Source: Pseudofabraea citricarpa (Eukaryota > Ascomycota > Leotiomycetes > Helotiales > Dermateaceae). Taken from it: a stretch of 64,000 nt of DNA. Position 1 is the stretch's first letter. Every line of letters starts with the position of its first letter. The notes below the pieces were generated by a model that saw only the letters and a list, made by a program, of their open reading frames with translations, was not told the DNA's origin and did not search any database. This document shows positions 35,313-48,457 of this stretch, in pieces. A program made the translations under genes and the position numbers. The stretch is taken from NCBI GenBank assembly GCA_029641185.1, contig JAPWGK010000017.1, forward strand, positions 558,001 through 622,000. The letters are read 5' to 3'.

Positions 35313-36442
35313 ATGCCTTCAGCCACTTCTTCCGGGTTTGAAGTACCGATCGTCGATATAGCTCCGTATATATCAGACCCATCATCACCAGAAGCTCTAG
35401 AGGTTGTGGAACAAGTCCGCAATGCATGCACGACAAGCGGGTTTTTCTCTCTCGTTGGACACGGGATTCCCTCTACTTTACAAAATGCAGTATTTCAAGG
35501 GGCAAAGAAGTTCTTCGATCTTCCATTTGACGAGAAGAAGAAATTCGATAAGAAATACTCACTAGGAGCCAGTAACAGGGGATATGAAATCCTTGGTGGT
35601 CAGGTACTGGAAGAGGGCACGATGCCTGATCTGAAAGAAGTCAGCAAAACCTGACCATGAAAGATATTGCTCACTAACAGATACCAGGGATTCTACGCTG
35701 GTCAAGACATACCAGCCGATGACCCACGAACTATAGCAGGACGATTCTTCATGGGCCCGAACGTCTGGCCACCCTCGTCTCTGATACCATATTCGGAATT
35801 CAAAGAGCCGGTGACTGAATACTACGAGAAGATGCACAAACTGTCACTTCTCGTAATGGATGTTCTTGCGGCGGGATTGCCGTACGGGCCAAATGTCTTT
35901 GATGAATTCGTCTCCAACGATGCTGTAGCTGCAATTCGGATTCTTCATTATCCCCCACAAGAATCCACGGATAAGCTTCAGCTTGGAGCTGGAGCACATA
36001 CTGACTTTGGTGCCATCACGTTGCTGCTTCAAGATGGTAATCCAGGACTTCAAGTTTGGAACCACATCACCGATGATTGGCTTTCCATTCCCCCAACCGA
36101 TGGTGCATACGTTGTGAATGTGGGAGACATGCTATCCAAGGTAGGTTCAAAACACCATCCCGCAGGGCCCAAACTCGCTCGGAAATAACCGCTAGATGAG
36201 TAACCTTTTGGCTGACGTTAATCCAGTGGACAAAAGGACTATATAAGAGCAATATTCATAGAGTGATAAACAAGAGCACGAAAGATCGGTACTCGGTACC
36301 ATATTTCTTCGATGGAAATCTAGACTGTCCACTTGCACCCTTTGACGGGAGCGAGGTTGAAGGTGGGGTGCTTACAGTAGAGGAGCACATGAATGAGAGG
36401 TTCGCAACAACATTTGGAAGAGGTAAAGAGGGCCAAAAATAG
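35313..36442 (+). CDS. 2-oxoglutarate/Fe(II)-dependent oxygenase (isopenicillin-N-synthase-like)
   Basis: Three exons: 35313-35639, 35688-36140, 36227-36442; 331 aa. The N-terminal DIOX_N domain has VPIVDIAPYIS, ACTTSGFFSLVGHGIP and FFDLPFDEKKKF. The jelly-roll core supplies the iron ligands His213 and Asp215 (GAHTDFGAIT) and His271 (IHRV), plus the 2-oxoglutarate binder R281-x-S283 (DRYSVPYFF). NVGDML lies just before the second intron. All key residues are present, so the enzyme should be active on a small molecule in the cytosol. Substrate prediction is not possible; relatives range from secondary-metabolite tailoring enzymes to nucleobase or flavonoid oxygenases. A sugar transporter gene lies 0.8 kb downstream, with no proof of joint function. 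Confidence 0.92.
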
Positions 36443-37244
36443 ACGTTGAATCAAGCTCTTTTTACCGGCGTTCACTCCACTTTAGCTGTCATCAAATACA
36501 AGACTCTACACCAAATACCACACTCCAGGGTTATGAACACTCGTGCACGACCTTAATTGATCAGCTAGATGTGCCGAACCAATGGATCAGCCTGCATTTA
36601 TCAGGAACAACGCAAGCTTTGGGACTTTGCGGGACCTCCGCAACAACTCGCGCGAGACTCGCCCGATGGCACTCCACAAGCGAGAAACCTGAAAGGAGGG
36701 GTTAGCATGGTACTCCCTGAAAGACCTTCGCCATTTCCCCTAGAAAAGATTGCAGCCGCGTCCTGCCACCGAAGTTCAAGCCCAAGGCTCGAATTCTGGT
36801 CAGCAAATTGGCTAGAAAGCTTCGTGGAGATAGTGGCTTGGGTTTTGATGAAGTTTCTAGGGCCACGAAAGAAGGGAGGATCGTGAAGTAAGACAGCGGG
36901 TGGTCCGCTCATGACTAGCGAGCAAACACCGGGTGCCATGCCTTATCACCAGCGTTTTTTTTTAAAGGGCGTGCACCTTTTGCCGTACGGAGCTCCATCT
37001 CTGTCTTTCGTCCTACCTGACGACGATAACAACAACTCTGGTTCGTGAGCACGACATGGTCCACTCTGCAAGCGAGCGATACAGATCAACAACAACCAGC
37101 TGTCGCTCTTGGTTAGAGATAAGGATTCCGAGCATTGCCATGTGAGATAGCTATATATCGCAGACTTGACTCCCTGTTGTCTCCTGGGCTTTATTGCGAA
37201 ATAATCTGAGGAGTGCTGCTGATTTGATTAACCTCACTCTTACA
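36443..37244. other. Intergenic region / transporter promoter
   Basis: 802 bp between tandem genes, with a poly-T run at 36956-36963. No gene seen. Confidence 0.45.
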
Positions 37245-39198
37245 ATGGCATCTTCAATTGACAAGTTCAATATGGTGCCTAAGTCATCCAAGCTCATCTC
37301 GATCCTGCTTGTTGGGGCCTCGTGCATCACATCCTGCGTAAGTCGGTCGATCAGGTTGAATTGAAATAAATTTGACTGACAACACATAGACTTTAGGCTT
37401 TGATGGTTCAATGATGTAAGAGAGAGACCGATTCTTTTACTCTTCATCGAGACTGACTGATGTAGGAACGGATTGAATATTCTTGACTCTTATACTGGAT
37501 ACTTCCATCTCACCACCGCAACCTTGGCATTGAATACGTCCGCTGTCTGGGTGGGAGGTTGTATCTCTGGTCTCTTTTATGGACTCGTTGTCGACGCCAT
37601 TGGCCGAAAGCAGGCTTTGTTTTGGGCTGCACTATTCACAATCTTTGCCGCAATTCTTCAAGCAGCATCTCAGAACATTGCCATGTTCGTTATTGCGAGA
37701 ATCTTGATAGGTATGGGAACTAGTGCGTCGGGTGTTGCTGGTATGTCTCCATGGATTAAATTCTTTCATAGAAGAGACAGCTGAATATAGGTAAACACAG
37801 GTCCGGTATATCTTTCCGAAACTTTACCCTTTGGATGGAGAGCATGGGGCCTTGGAGTCTTCTATGACTTCTGGTATGTCGGTACGTAGTTTCTAAGTAG
37901 AAATACTTAATGGCGAAGACTAACACAATACAGGCGGTTTGATTGCAGCAGGTGTAACATATGGAACAGCACAAATGGATTCGACATGGGCCTGGAGACT
38001 TCCGTCAGCGTTGCAAGGCCTGTTCAGCATAATTTGTATCTTGATTCTTCCATTCTTACCCGAATCACCCAGATGGCTCGTTTACAAATCTCGAAACGAA
38101 GAGGCCATGAAGGTCATTGCACAAACACATACAAACGGAGATATTAACAATCCGATCGTGCTTCTTCAATATAAGGAGATTGTCGAAACTCTCGATTACG
38201 AGAAGAACGTTGGCGAGACCCTCTCTATGTTCGAAATGTTCAAGACACCCTCTGCTAGGAAGAGAGTTATGTTAGCAGTCTCTGTTGCTGTCTTCACCAT
38301 GCTTTCTGGTATGTCAGTTATCACCTCAATCTTACCCCAGCTGACATGAGTAGGAAATAACATTATTTCTTACTACCTTGGAACCATGCTGGAGAATGCT
38401 GGTATTACTGACAGCACCACTCAGTTAGAAATCGTAAGTTCACCTTTATGGTAATCATAGAGTAATCTCTAACAATTCTAAGAACATCGTCCTCAATGCA
38501 TGGTGTCTTGTCATTGCAATTGCAGGAACCATGTGCCTCAACAAGATTGGACGCAAGACCGCAGCAGCTAGCAGCACAGCACTCCTCATCATTTTCATCT
38601 TCATGATCGGCGGACTCACAAAAGGTAAGTTTTGGTTCTCGGATATTTTTGATCTCCATGCTAATGCGACATAGCATATGGAAATAGTACCAACACCTCG
38701 GGCATCTACGGGACTGTCGCAGCGATCTTCTTGTTCCAAGGAAGTTATAGTTTCGGTTGGACTCCTTTGACAGTTCTCTACCCACCCGAGGTTTTGAACT
38801 ATTCCATCAGAGCCAACGGTGTAGCGCTTTACACATTTGCCGCCAACGGCATCGGGTAAGTTGGAGGCGTCCTTCGTGATAACTCAACCGTAAACTGACA
38901 ATTCACCAGACTCATGGTCACATTCGCCTTCCCTTACGCACTGGAAGCAATCTCCTGGAAGACGTACATGATCAACGGTGCTTGGGATGTCTTGGAGCTT
39001 GCTTTCGTCCTCTTGTACTGGGTGGAGACAAAGGGCAAGACGCTCGAGGAGATTGACGAATTGCTCGATGGAACCAAACATAGCGAGGCTCCTGATTTGG
39101 AAGCCGTCATGAATGGAAAGGCTGATCTCGGGGATGTCTTGGTTGGTGTTGAACCTCCAGCCGAGGTTGTTTCAGTCCCAGCTGATCAGAAGAAGTGA
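37245..39198 (+). CDS. Sugar transporter of the major facilitator superfamily (hexose/lactose-permease-like)
   Basis: Nine exons: 37245-37337, 37390-37415, 37466-37740, 37801-37881, 37934-38308, 38354-38433, 38483-38624, 38675-38855, 38910-39198; 513 aa with 12 predicted membrane segments. Family motifs are GFDGSMMNGLN in the first segment, GLVVDAIGRKQALFW (the G-R-K loop between segments 2 and 3), VYLSETLPFGWRAW after segment 4 (PESPRW-preceding R-x-W), LPESPRWLVYKSR before the central loop, NKIGRKT in the second half, and VETKGKTLEEIDELLDG at the C-terminus. These mark the sugar porter family. The position after an oxygenase gene does not reveal the substrate. A 26-nt second exon is among the shortest in the window. 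Confidence 0.92.
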
Positions 39199-40153
39199 GG
39201 TGACTCGAAGAAGAAGAAGAACCTGTGTATCGAAATGGGAGCGTGTAAGTTTTGGTGATGGATATAATATGGCAGTGTCAAACTGGTGTGGAATACATTG
39301 TTGAGCCAAGAATGCCGAGCTTCTGGGGAATGGGGAACGCAATGCAGTAAGCACGTGATATACCCATCCCCCACCTCCCCTTCTGGATCCGTGAGACTTG
39401 TGATGCGCCGGTATTTTATGGCCACGGGAAAGTCAGACACTGGTTGACGACTGATCTGTTCCCCGCCTTTAGTAGGAAGGTTTAACCAAATGTGTCCAGG
39501 CAGGACGCACGCGACAGAGGCTGGAGTCTTGGAAGACGATAATTCAATAATGCAGTGACATTGGCATTGGCACGGCATTGGCACCAAGATGGAAGGCTGT
39601 GCTGGATTATACTTGTTATGCCCTCGTAAATGCGGCCTCTCATTTGCGTAGAGTTTCCGATATCCGATGGGCGCAGGTTGATTGAGGTTTTGCCATTGCT
39701 GAGTTGTACAAAAGATGATGATGTAGCTGCGAGCTGCTCGGTGGCGAGGCAACGAGCTGACAAGGCAACAAGGCATCAAGGCATCAAGACAAGGCTGTAC
39801 TGTAGCAACGTCACGTTCTTCATTCGCATGGGCGGCCTCGGTCCAATTATTCCCTCTCATTATCAGCTGCTCAAGCGCCCTCATTGGTTCTGTTGCTCAT
39901 CCAAGAGGCACCTTCCTTGAATCCTATCAGGCACCCCCGGAAAAAGCTACAACGTATCTGTCTCAGCCCTGCGTCGATCTGTTGGGAGCTACTCCTTGAT
40001 TCTATATCAATGTCAGTGCTCCCCCATCTGGCCATCTAGACATCTGCTCTCGCATCCACATTCCATCAAACACCTTACCCGTTTACCCACAGTCAAGCAA
40101 GGCGATCACCGTACGCATAGTCAGACAGTCAGACATAATTCAGCACGTTCAAG
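39199..40153. other. Intergenic region / acyl-CoA synthetase promoter
   Basis: 955 bp between tandem genes. A minus-strand open stretch over 39186-39884 shows no domain and no start context. Confidence 0.45.
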
Positions 40154-42487
40154 ATGCCTCAACTCATACAGGCCCGGATGTCACGGAAACCTCCCTTCAC
40201 GGTTGAGGTTCCAGGCGCCATCAAAGTACAGGGCGAGACCATCCCCCGCCGGAATGCAAAGGAGCCTAATGCGCTTCTCTCAGAGCCAGAGCCCGGCGTC
40301 GCAACAGTCTTTGATATTGTCCAACGTGCCGCCAAGAAGTTCGGGAACGGGAACGCTGTAGGCTGGAGAAAGCTGATCAAGAAGCATGAGGAGACGAAGA
40401 AGGTTAAGAAGATGGTCGATGGCGACCTCAAGGAGGTCGACAAGACCTGGACCTACTTTGAAATGAGCGGCTACTCATACTTGACCTTCGTCGAGTATGA
40501 GAGATTAGCCCTGCAGCTTGGTGCGGGATTTCGCAGCTTAGGCTTAGTCAAGGATGACCGGGTGCACATCTATGCCACAACCAGGTGAGAGCTCTTCTTG
40601 CCCCTCCCCTTCTGTGTTGCTGATGATATTTGCAGCCCGTATTGGCTTGCAACTGCCCATGGAGCGGTGTCTCAATCCATGCCTATTGTCACAGCCTATG
40701 ATACTCTCGGCGAAGAAGGACTGCGCCATTCTTTGGTCGCAACCAAGGCCAAGGCAATCTTTGTCGAGCCGCATCTGCTGAAAACATTGATGGTATCTTT
40801 AGAGTATGCAAAAGAGATCAAGTACATCATCTACAATGATCTCCAGCCTCAAGAGGTCGACAATGAGCAGATCGCTAGCCTCAAGGAGTCCCATCCTGAT
40901 CTGCGATTCCTGAGCTTTGAAGAATTGCGCAAACTCGGAGAAGAGAATCCAGTAGACCCAGTTGCACCGGCATCTAACGATCTTTGCTGTATCATGTACA
41001 CATCTGGATCTACTGGTACACCTAAGGGCGTTCCCATCAAGCACAAGGCCGTGGTGGCTGCTGGTACGTACAGGCTCTCTTATATCACGTGACTATAGCT
41101 AAAAACTCAATGCAGTGGCTGGTGAGTACACAATTCTGGGTGACTCACTGGGACCGAAAGATGCACTTTTAACCTTTCTTCCTCTGGCCCATATCTTTGA
41201 ATTTGTCGTGGAACATCTATTCCTCTTCTTAGGTGCTACCATGGGTTATGGTATGATCCGAACTCTTTCAGCAGGATCCATGAGAAATTGCAAAGGTGAT
41301 ATCCAAGAATTTAAACCTACCCTACTTGTCGGAGTTCCAGCCGTGTGGGAGACTGTAAAGAAGGGTATCGTTGCACAAGTCAATCAAGGTAGCGCGGCTG
41401 TACAAAAGATGTTCTGGGGAGCTCTGCAAACAAAAGGGATGCTTCTATCAAAAGGGCTTCCGGGTACTGGAGTCTTGGATGCGATAGTGTTTAAGAAAGT
41501 CAAACTAGCTACTGGTGGACGACTTCGGTTAACAATGAACGGCGGAAGTCCTATCGCGAAGGACACCCAGGAATTCATTTCTTTGGCAATCGCTCCCATG
41601 ATTAACGGATACGGAATGACTGAGACTACAGCGTAAGTTCACTCTACATCTCATAATAACCGTTCTAACAGAATTGCAGAATGGGAACTCTTTGTGATCC
41701 TATGGCGTGGACCTCTCACGCTCATGGAGATATCCCATCTTGCATTGAGATAAAATTCGTGGATTTCCCAGATGCAGGTTATTTTGCAACCAACGATCCA
41801 CCCCAAGGTGAGGTCTGGATTCGAGGTCACAGTGTTCTGGAAGGATATTATGAGAACGAAGAAGAAACTGCCAATGCCATCACTCCAGATGGATGGTTCA
41901 AAACAGGCGATATTGGAGAGTGGGACAAGAACGGACATCTCAGAATTATTGATCGCAAAAAGAATCTGGTCAAAACTCTTAACGGCGAGTATATTGCACT
42001 TGAGAAGGTAAGCAGATAAATATTGTAAGCGAAATTGACGATGGGACTAACTAGTGATGTAGCTCGAATCAGTTTATCGTTCTGCAACCGTCGTAGCCAA
42101 TATCTGTGTCTACGCATCGATCACCGAGTCTAAACCAATTGCGATTATCGTCCCAGCCGAACCAGCACTTAAGGCTTTAGCAGAAGAGATAGGAGTAGAA
42201 GGCCACGGACTCGGAGATTTAGTCCACAATGAAAAGGTCCAGAAGGCTGTTCTCAAACAGCTCCAATCCGTCGGTAGCAAAGCCAACCTTGCAGCGATGG
42301 AGATTATCGAGGGTGTGGTACTGGCGGATGAGGAGTGGTTGCCACAAAATGTGAGTGAAGATTTGAAATCGACAAGGGAGTTATACTAATTGTGAAATAG
42401 GGCTTGGTCACTGCTGTAGGAAAGCTGAACCGCAAAGGCCTTTTCCAGAAATACGAAAAGGATATTGAGAAGGCTTACAAAAGGTGA
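40154..42487 (+). CDS. FAA1: Long-chain fatty-acid-CoA ligase (Faa1/Faa4 type)
   Basis: Six exons: 40154-40584, 40636-41063, 41116-41632, 41680-42007, 42063-42350, 42401-42487; 692 aa. The AMP-binding motif [11 protein letters not shown] is at 265-275, followed by [40 protein letters not shown], the adenylate motif [20 protein letters not shown] and [23 protein letters not shown], the family FACS signature. The C-terminal lysine is in GKLNRKGLF. It forms acyl-CoA from long-chain fatty acids, CoA and ATP for lipid synthesis, uptake and beta-oxidation. The length and [12 protein letters not shown] region match fungal Faa1/Faa4 rather than the peroxisomal Faa2 type, and I see no C-terminal peroxisome signal (ends YKR). 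Which of Faa1 or Faa4 applies is not meaningful outside yeasts. Confidence 0.93.
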
Positions 42488-43985
42488 CAGTCGACTAAAC
42501 GCGATGAGTAACTTTCCTGTATGAATATCGCGGGCGTTAGTCATGGTCTGAGTGGACTTGGAGGATTGGAATTTACAGGCGCGAGCGACTACTGGTTGAT
42601 AACCCCTCCTCTGCCTCCAGAGGCTGTATCTGGTTTCTTCAACTCGTTTAGTATGAAGATTATGATAGTAATTGCTTTTTTTTCCCCTCGTGAAGCCACG
42701 GTGTGCGTTTCCTCGATGCTGTGATCGTTTGCTGATCCATGATGAAATCATGTGAGAACATGAGGTGTGCGATGAAGATTCGGAAATGAAACAGAATCAC
42801 TAATTTGTATGTCGCTGCTCAAATGGCAGGTTTTATGCTTGCCGTTTTGGAGTGGGGGTTGATCTAATTTGAGCTTTGCAGTCCTCTAAAGCTGACAAAG
42901 GGGGTGTTGTTCCACAATTCTCCTGTGGTACATCCCTCCCTAATTCCTTGCCCAAGGCCACCTTACAAGCAGGATACAAGAGGATTGTCTATATCCAAGG
43001 CTAGAAAGGGATCACGGAGTAACATCCTCGCCATCATTAGTGGTATCAAGGAGTTCTATGTCCATCAAACAGAGTTGAAGGGTATACAAATAACCAAAGC
43101 TTCCCACTCACATCGCTTAAATTAGCAGCCGCATGTTGCTCTTTAAGTTCGTTCGTATTTGAAGAGTGAAACAACATCTTTCAATACGATAAGCGACGAC
43201 CAACCACCTCGGTGCCGAATCGCTTAAATATAGCCAACTCATCTGAACACCCCTTATTCAAATCCAAAAACTATAGTTGGGTTACGGAGCATGGGGTTCC
43301 AGAATAAATATAACCATCTTATGACATTGAAAGTCATGAGTTCGCAAGAAAGTGCAATGAACCTTAATTCGCCTGATGTTTTTCTATAATAGGGGCGGAG
43401 TTATATAGGATTGTTGTTCGCCTTGGCCATTGTCCATCATGCGCCAAGCTTAACTTGGCTCTTCTAGAAGGCTGCCGGATGAAAGCTACGGTCAGGACTC
43501 TAAAAATTCACAGTGGTAATATGGGACTTGAAACGCCTTGGATCTACAACTTTCTCCATTGTCAGGAGCGCTCCCAAGTTCGCCTAAGTCTTGTCGTGCA
43601 CGTAACCTTCAAGTCCCGGCCTCCGCACATCATTGCTTAGCTTCCGTATGTCACTTTGTCTTGTCGTTCATCCTACAGGATTTCTGTTCAGGAGAGCACT
43701 GGCTCTTGATGCCTTAGCTATGCTCACAACATCTCGTGATCAACCACCCAGTGCACAACTTCCTCAGTGGCTGGATAGGTATATAACTGCCATTCTACCC
43801 ATCAGTAGTTCCCATCCTCATCCTCATCTCAACACACATCTTCACTTCCATCTCCAGTCAATCATTCTTTTATTCATTCATTCTCAAAACCAAACTTACA
43901 TTCGCTTTATTCGCTCCACGCCTCTTCACAAATCCAAACACCAACCACCCACTCTTTCAATCACCAAAAAATCCCAACCGCAAAA
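42488..43985. other. Intergenic region / promoter of secreted peptide gene
   Basis: 1.5 kb between plus-strand genes. The last 250 bp carry a TATA box (own entry) and a CT/CA-rich leader just before the ATG. No other gene seen. Confidence 0.5.
43780..43786 (+). promoter_or_regulatory. TATA box of the secreted peptide gene
   Basis: TATATAA 206 bp upstream of the ATG, followed by a pyrimidine-rich (CATC/CTTCA) leader typical of strongly transcribed fungal genes. Confidence 0.45.
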
Positions 43986-44228
43986 ATGCAGTTCACTCTC
44001 CTCCTCACCGTCTGCGCTGCCACTTTCGCCCTCGCTACCCCAGCAAAGCGCGACGCCTGCAACGCAGACGACCTCGCCCGCTGCACCGCGACCTGCGGAG
44101 CCGAGAGCAACTTCTGCGAGGCGACCCAGGTCCGCACGGGTTCTTTCTTGTTCCCGAGCAAAGCTACCAAGGTCCTTTGCAACGGAGGAACCTGCACCAC
44201 TCCTACTTGCGTCAACGCCTGCGAGTAG
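43986..44228 (+). CDS. Small secreted cysteine-rich peptide precursor (8 Cys)
   Basis: Single exon, 80 aa. Signal peptide of about 17 residues (FTLLLTVCAATFALA), a short pro-segment TPAKR whose Lys-Arg at 21-22 suits a Kex2-type protease, then a mature 58-residue peptide with eight Cys (25, 33, 37, 44, 65, 70, 75, 79), which could form four disulfides. GC-rich codons, a TATA promoter and a strong Kozak-like context (AAAAATG) suggest high expression. It resembles fungal secreted Cys-rich proteins (effector- or antimicrobial-like) by design only; I recognise no family and do not assign an activity. Confidence 0.85.
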   Translation: MQFTLLLTVCAATFALATPAKRDACNADDLARCTATCGAESNFCEATQVRTGSFLFPSKATKVLCNGGTCTTPTCVNACE

Positions 44229-46312
44229 ATTTTTCATTTTCCCCTGGGAGGGTCTTGAGGGTTGGGATGGCGCGGGCTGCCGTGTTTTCATGGTCTGAGG
44301 ATGCTGGGGTGTTCTCTTGACTTTTCGGGTTTCTGGTCTACGGTTTTGGTTCGCGGCGGTCTGGACTGGTGGCCCTTTGGGTCTGGGGATTGGGCATGTG
44401 GGTTTGGCGTCGGTGTGGTTGTGTTTTGCTAGGATCGAAAAATTCCAAACATTCCTCGAGTTTTCAAGTATTTCTTTGTTCTCTGGTTGAAATGTGAAGT
44501 TCGTTGTGACGCAACTTATTGCCCTTTTAGAAACTCCTTTCGAGATGTCTTCGTGCAAAAGTGGGCATTTGATAGCTTCTGAGCTCTCTATCAAAAAATA
44601 AACCAGGGAGAAAAGACAATGAAGCTAATCTCTCATTCGTTCTTCTTGTGTTAAGATGCGTGAAAAGCCACAAGTAAAGTAAAGTAATGACGAAGGGATC
44701 GCGGCGATTAAGTTTCAAGGTTAAAGTGCGGCCCGGAACGCTGAGGGGAAGCTTGAACAGTGGGTCGTTTCTCATCACGAGAACTGGGCTGGTCTGCTGA
44801 GCGAGCTATAATCTACCTATAATGACTCCATAACTCGGGCACCTGGAAAAAAGATTGCTAGTCTAGTCTAGAATTGAAAATGTCTCAATCAAAGCATTGT
44901 ATTAATCGGGATCTTAATGTGATGGGCCGAATAAGCTTACCCTCCTTCCACTTGCCGTGAAGGGCCTTTCGCGCTTCGTCAAAATTACCAGACTCTTTTA
45001 AGTGAACTAAGTTGCCCTTTGCAGCAATAGAGCCTCTATTATAGATAGATAAAAATACTCATGTTGATATCGCTATCGAAGGTTAAAGGGGCGGGGGGAG
45101 GGGACCAAATAGCTTGTTTCCTATTCTGGAAGGTAGCTGAGTTATAGCTTCTGTGTACCTGGCCCATGATGCGAAAATGACAGTAGATTGCGATGGAGAT
45201 GGGATGAAATGGAAATTGCCGACCGAGTAAGCTCGGATGCCCTTGCAAAGTATAAAATGGCCAACAAGACAAAGCTGCAATAGAATGGGGTCGACCCGTA
45301 TCAATCAAGTGTATCTATGAATATCTATGTACTAGTAGTAATTACTTCATACTCACAAGGTTATTTCCGCCGGGATAGCTGAATCCGAGGTTGCAGTTAG
45401 CGAGCACGGTGAGCCGCTTAATAAAATCGTGGCCGCTGAAGGCTTATCTTGCGGGAGTTGCTTATCTCTCTTTCACTTGCCGCTCACCCACCCTCCTGCA
45501 CAACACAACACCTCCACTCCACCTCCTATCGGCACTTATCCCTCCATCACACGCCACTCGATGACTTTAAGACATGGCCGAGAGCAATTGTCTTTCTATG
45601 CCGAGTACATTACTGCAAGATATTCTCGCTCCAGGTCGATATCAATGAATCCCCCCCTTTTTTTCACCTAACTGGTCCATGGCCGATGAGTTAACCACGG
45701 AAGCACTGCAATATGGGTTTATACCAAGCTCATAATCAAGCTATTGCCAACTCTTTCAAGCTTCTTTGCCAATGGTTACTCCACTGTCAACTGGGGTACG
45801 AGAGCAGTTGGCACGCTTGGTATGCATGAGCCCTCGAAAGAAGGGGTGTGCTCGCGTCAATCCCAGTTATCATTGCCCTCGTGCATCTACGGACTACGCC
45901 GCAAAAGGCAGGTTCGTTGTCATGGGTCTTATATCTTCTCGGATTTGGTCAAATATGGAGACTTTGTCCCGATGATCGATTGGAGAGTCAAAGGGAACCT
46001 GGCAGTCCCGGCGTCCTTTGGTTTATCCCACGAGTGGCATCATTTCCAGTGCTCTTGAGATGCGAAGCGCCCACCATATGCAAGTGCCCTTGTAAGATAT
46101 CCTTGCTACATCCAGAACTTTGCGCAAGGTACAACAAAGAAAACCGCAGCTTGGATATTACGGACGGGCAGCATGCAGAAAAGTGTCTGCAGACCGAGAT
46201 TATAACCCTGGTGTGGAAGGTCATAGATAAGCTCTCTCCTTGCTATTTTCCTATAAGACTAAGGAGGTGTCAAGCTGTGAGCTCTAGGCAGTTCAGGCTT
46301 CGCTTTCTCAAA
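44229..46312. other. Intergenic region upstream of sedolisin gene
   Basis: 2.1 kb. The reading frame of the sedolisin stays open for ~155 codons upstream of its ATG (from ~45848), but the translation has no domain and a proper signal peptide begins at 46313. A poly-T/C stretch is at 45654-45664. Confidence 0.5.
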
Positions 46313-48457
46313 ATGTATTTCTCAGTCCTTGCCGCCTGCAGTCTTCTCGCTGGAGCAATTGCCGCACCCACCTCTACTTCGAAGAGCCATGTTCTCCACG
46401 AGCGCCGAAACCGATTGCCTGCCAATTGGATGAAGAGTACTAAACTCAATGGTGACTCTCTTCTGCCTATGCGATTGGGGCTCACACAGAGCAACCTGCA
46501 CAGGGCGGATGAGTTTTTGATGGATGTTTCTCACCCAAAATCTGCCAACTTTGGAAAGCATTGGTCTGCTAAGCAGATTGCTGAGACATTTGCACCTAGC
46601 GATGCTGCAGTCAATGCCGTTCTCGACTGGCTTTCTGATGCCGGTATTGCGAATGAACGTGTCAAGCAATCCCAAGGCTTGAACTGGATGAACGTTAATG
46701 TAACAGTTAATGAGGCAGAATCACTTTTGCAGACCGAGTATTGGCAATACGTGCATGTCGGAAGTGGCAAGCTGCATGTTGCTTGCGATGACTACAGTAT
46801 CCCTGCAGAAATCCAGGAACACATCGATTTCATTACCCCAACTGTTCACTTTGATGCCAAAGTTAACAGACCAAAGAAGAAGCGAGCAATGGATAAACGT
46901 GAGAAGGAGATCCTTGCGAGACAGATTTCTGCAATTGGCCATCAAGTCTCTTCCGGAACAGGAACAACCGTTGGGTCACCAGACGATGGCTCCCTACCAA
47001 AAGCAGGCGCACAGGTTTCTCAATTGGCCAGTGCCGATGTGGATAATTGCGATGTCTCAATCACACCTGATTGTTTGCGAGCTCTTTATGAGTTCCCAGC
47101 AAATTATTCTGTTGCTGCTGGAAGTAAGTAATGCACTAAGACTGTATCTTTCTTTAAGACTAACGATGGATAGATTCTTATGGCATTGTCGAGTATTCGC
47201 CACAAGCCTACCTACCCGATGATCTAGATCTTTTCTTCGAGGAATTCGCTCCCGAGCTCAATGGATCGAGACCAATTTTTGAATCTATCGATGGTGGCAT
47301 TTTGCAAACTGAGGTTGAGTCTTTCAATTATAATGCCGAATCTGTAAGAGCCACGTTTACTTATTCATCTGATACGATCTGACATATTCGCTACAGGACC
47401 TTGATCTCGAGTATGCTATGGCCCTTGTCTCTCCACAAGAGGTTACTCTCTACCAAACTGGTGACTTACTCGAAGGCGCTTCATTCAATGATTTCCTTGA
47501 TGCTCTCGACGGCAGCTACTGTACTGGAGACGACCCAAATCAAGATGCCATCTACCCTGATCCTTATGGCAGTGGATACGGAGTTTATAAAGGGCCAAAG
47601 GATTGTGGAGGCTTTGCAGCAGCCAATGTCATCTCTACCTCTTACGCCTATAACGAGGCAGACTTGACTCCAGCATATGAGATGCGTCAGTGTTTTGAGT
47701 ATATGAAACTTGGTCTCCAGGGTGTAACTTTCTTGTACTCCTCAGGAGATTATGGAGTAGCTGGAAATGGAGGGCAATGTATTGATCCAGACACTGGAGA
47801 TTATAACAATGGTAAGTCTTCCCGCCGAGCAACTCGACATTCGAACGAGATTTTAACTCGTGATCTTTAGGCTCGAGTGGTATTTTCAATCCTTCATTCC
47901 CAGGAACCTGCCCTTATGTCACTGTCGTTGGTGCTACACAAGTCAAAGTTGGGGCTACTGTGACCCAGCCTGAAGAAGCAGCTGAGAGTGTCATCTACTC
48001 CGGCGGAGGTTTCTCAAACGTCTTCCCTGTTCCGGATTATCAAGCCTCGGCAGTAGCAACCTACTTCGCTGAGCACCTCCCACCGTACTCGGGCGATGTA
48101 TACAACAACTCGCAAGCAACGCGCGGTTTCCCAGACGTTGCCGCAAACGGTGTTAACTATGTGATTGCTGTTGATGGCGAGTTCAGCTACGTGTACGGAA
48201 CCAGTGCCAGTTCACCAACTTTTGGAAGTGTCATGACCCTTGTCAACGCCGCGAGATTGGATGCGGGCAAGAGCCCAGTTGGATTCATCAACCCAGTCTT
48301 GTACGACAACCCTGGCATGTTGAATGATATCACTGAGGGTGGTAATCAAGGATGTGGCACTTCTGGCTTTGAAGCTGTCACTGGATGGGATCCTGTCACT
48401 GGCCTGGGCACGCCGAATTTCCCAAAGATGGTTGACGTTTGGTTGGCTTTGCCTTAG
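46313..48457 (+). CDS. Secreted tripeptidyl-peptidase / sedolisin (S53 family)
   Basis: Four exons: 46313-47123, 47174-47343, 47397-47811, 47871-48457; 660 aa. Signal peptide ~1-18 (YFSVLAACSLLAGAIAAP). The activation pro-domain (~30-200) includes LPANWMKSTK, MRLGLTQSNLHRADEFL, HPKSANFGKHWSAKQIAETFAP and a basic processing region KKKRAMDKREKE. In the peptidase core, Glu326-x3-Asp330 (NAES/DLDLEYAM) and Ser577 (GTSASSP) form the Ser-Glu-Asp triad, with the oxyanion Asp in SSGDYGVAG. The C-terminal calcium site is NDITEGGNQGCGTSGFEAVTGWDPVTGLGTPNF-like (read as D-I, then GWDPVTG). It acts at acid pH outside the cell, releasing tripeptides from N-termini. Nutrition and host-protein breakdown are the usual roles. 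Confidence 0.94.

Noticed and set aside
39186..39884. Minus-strand 232-codon open frame between the sugar transporter and the acyl-CoA synthetase
   Set aside because: No domain, no signal or membrane logic, and it overlaps the transporter 3' end; reads as noise.
45848..46312. Open frame of ~155 codons continuous with and upstream of the sedolisin
   Set aside because: No ATG with context, no domain, many Cys/Trp; the signal peptide begins at 46313, which is the expected start of a secreted peptidase.
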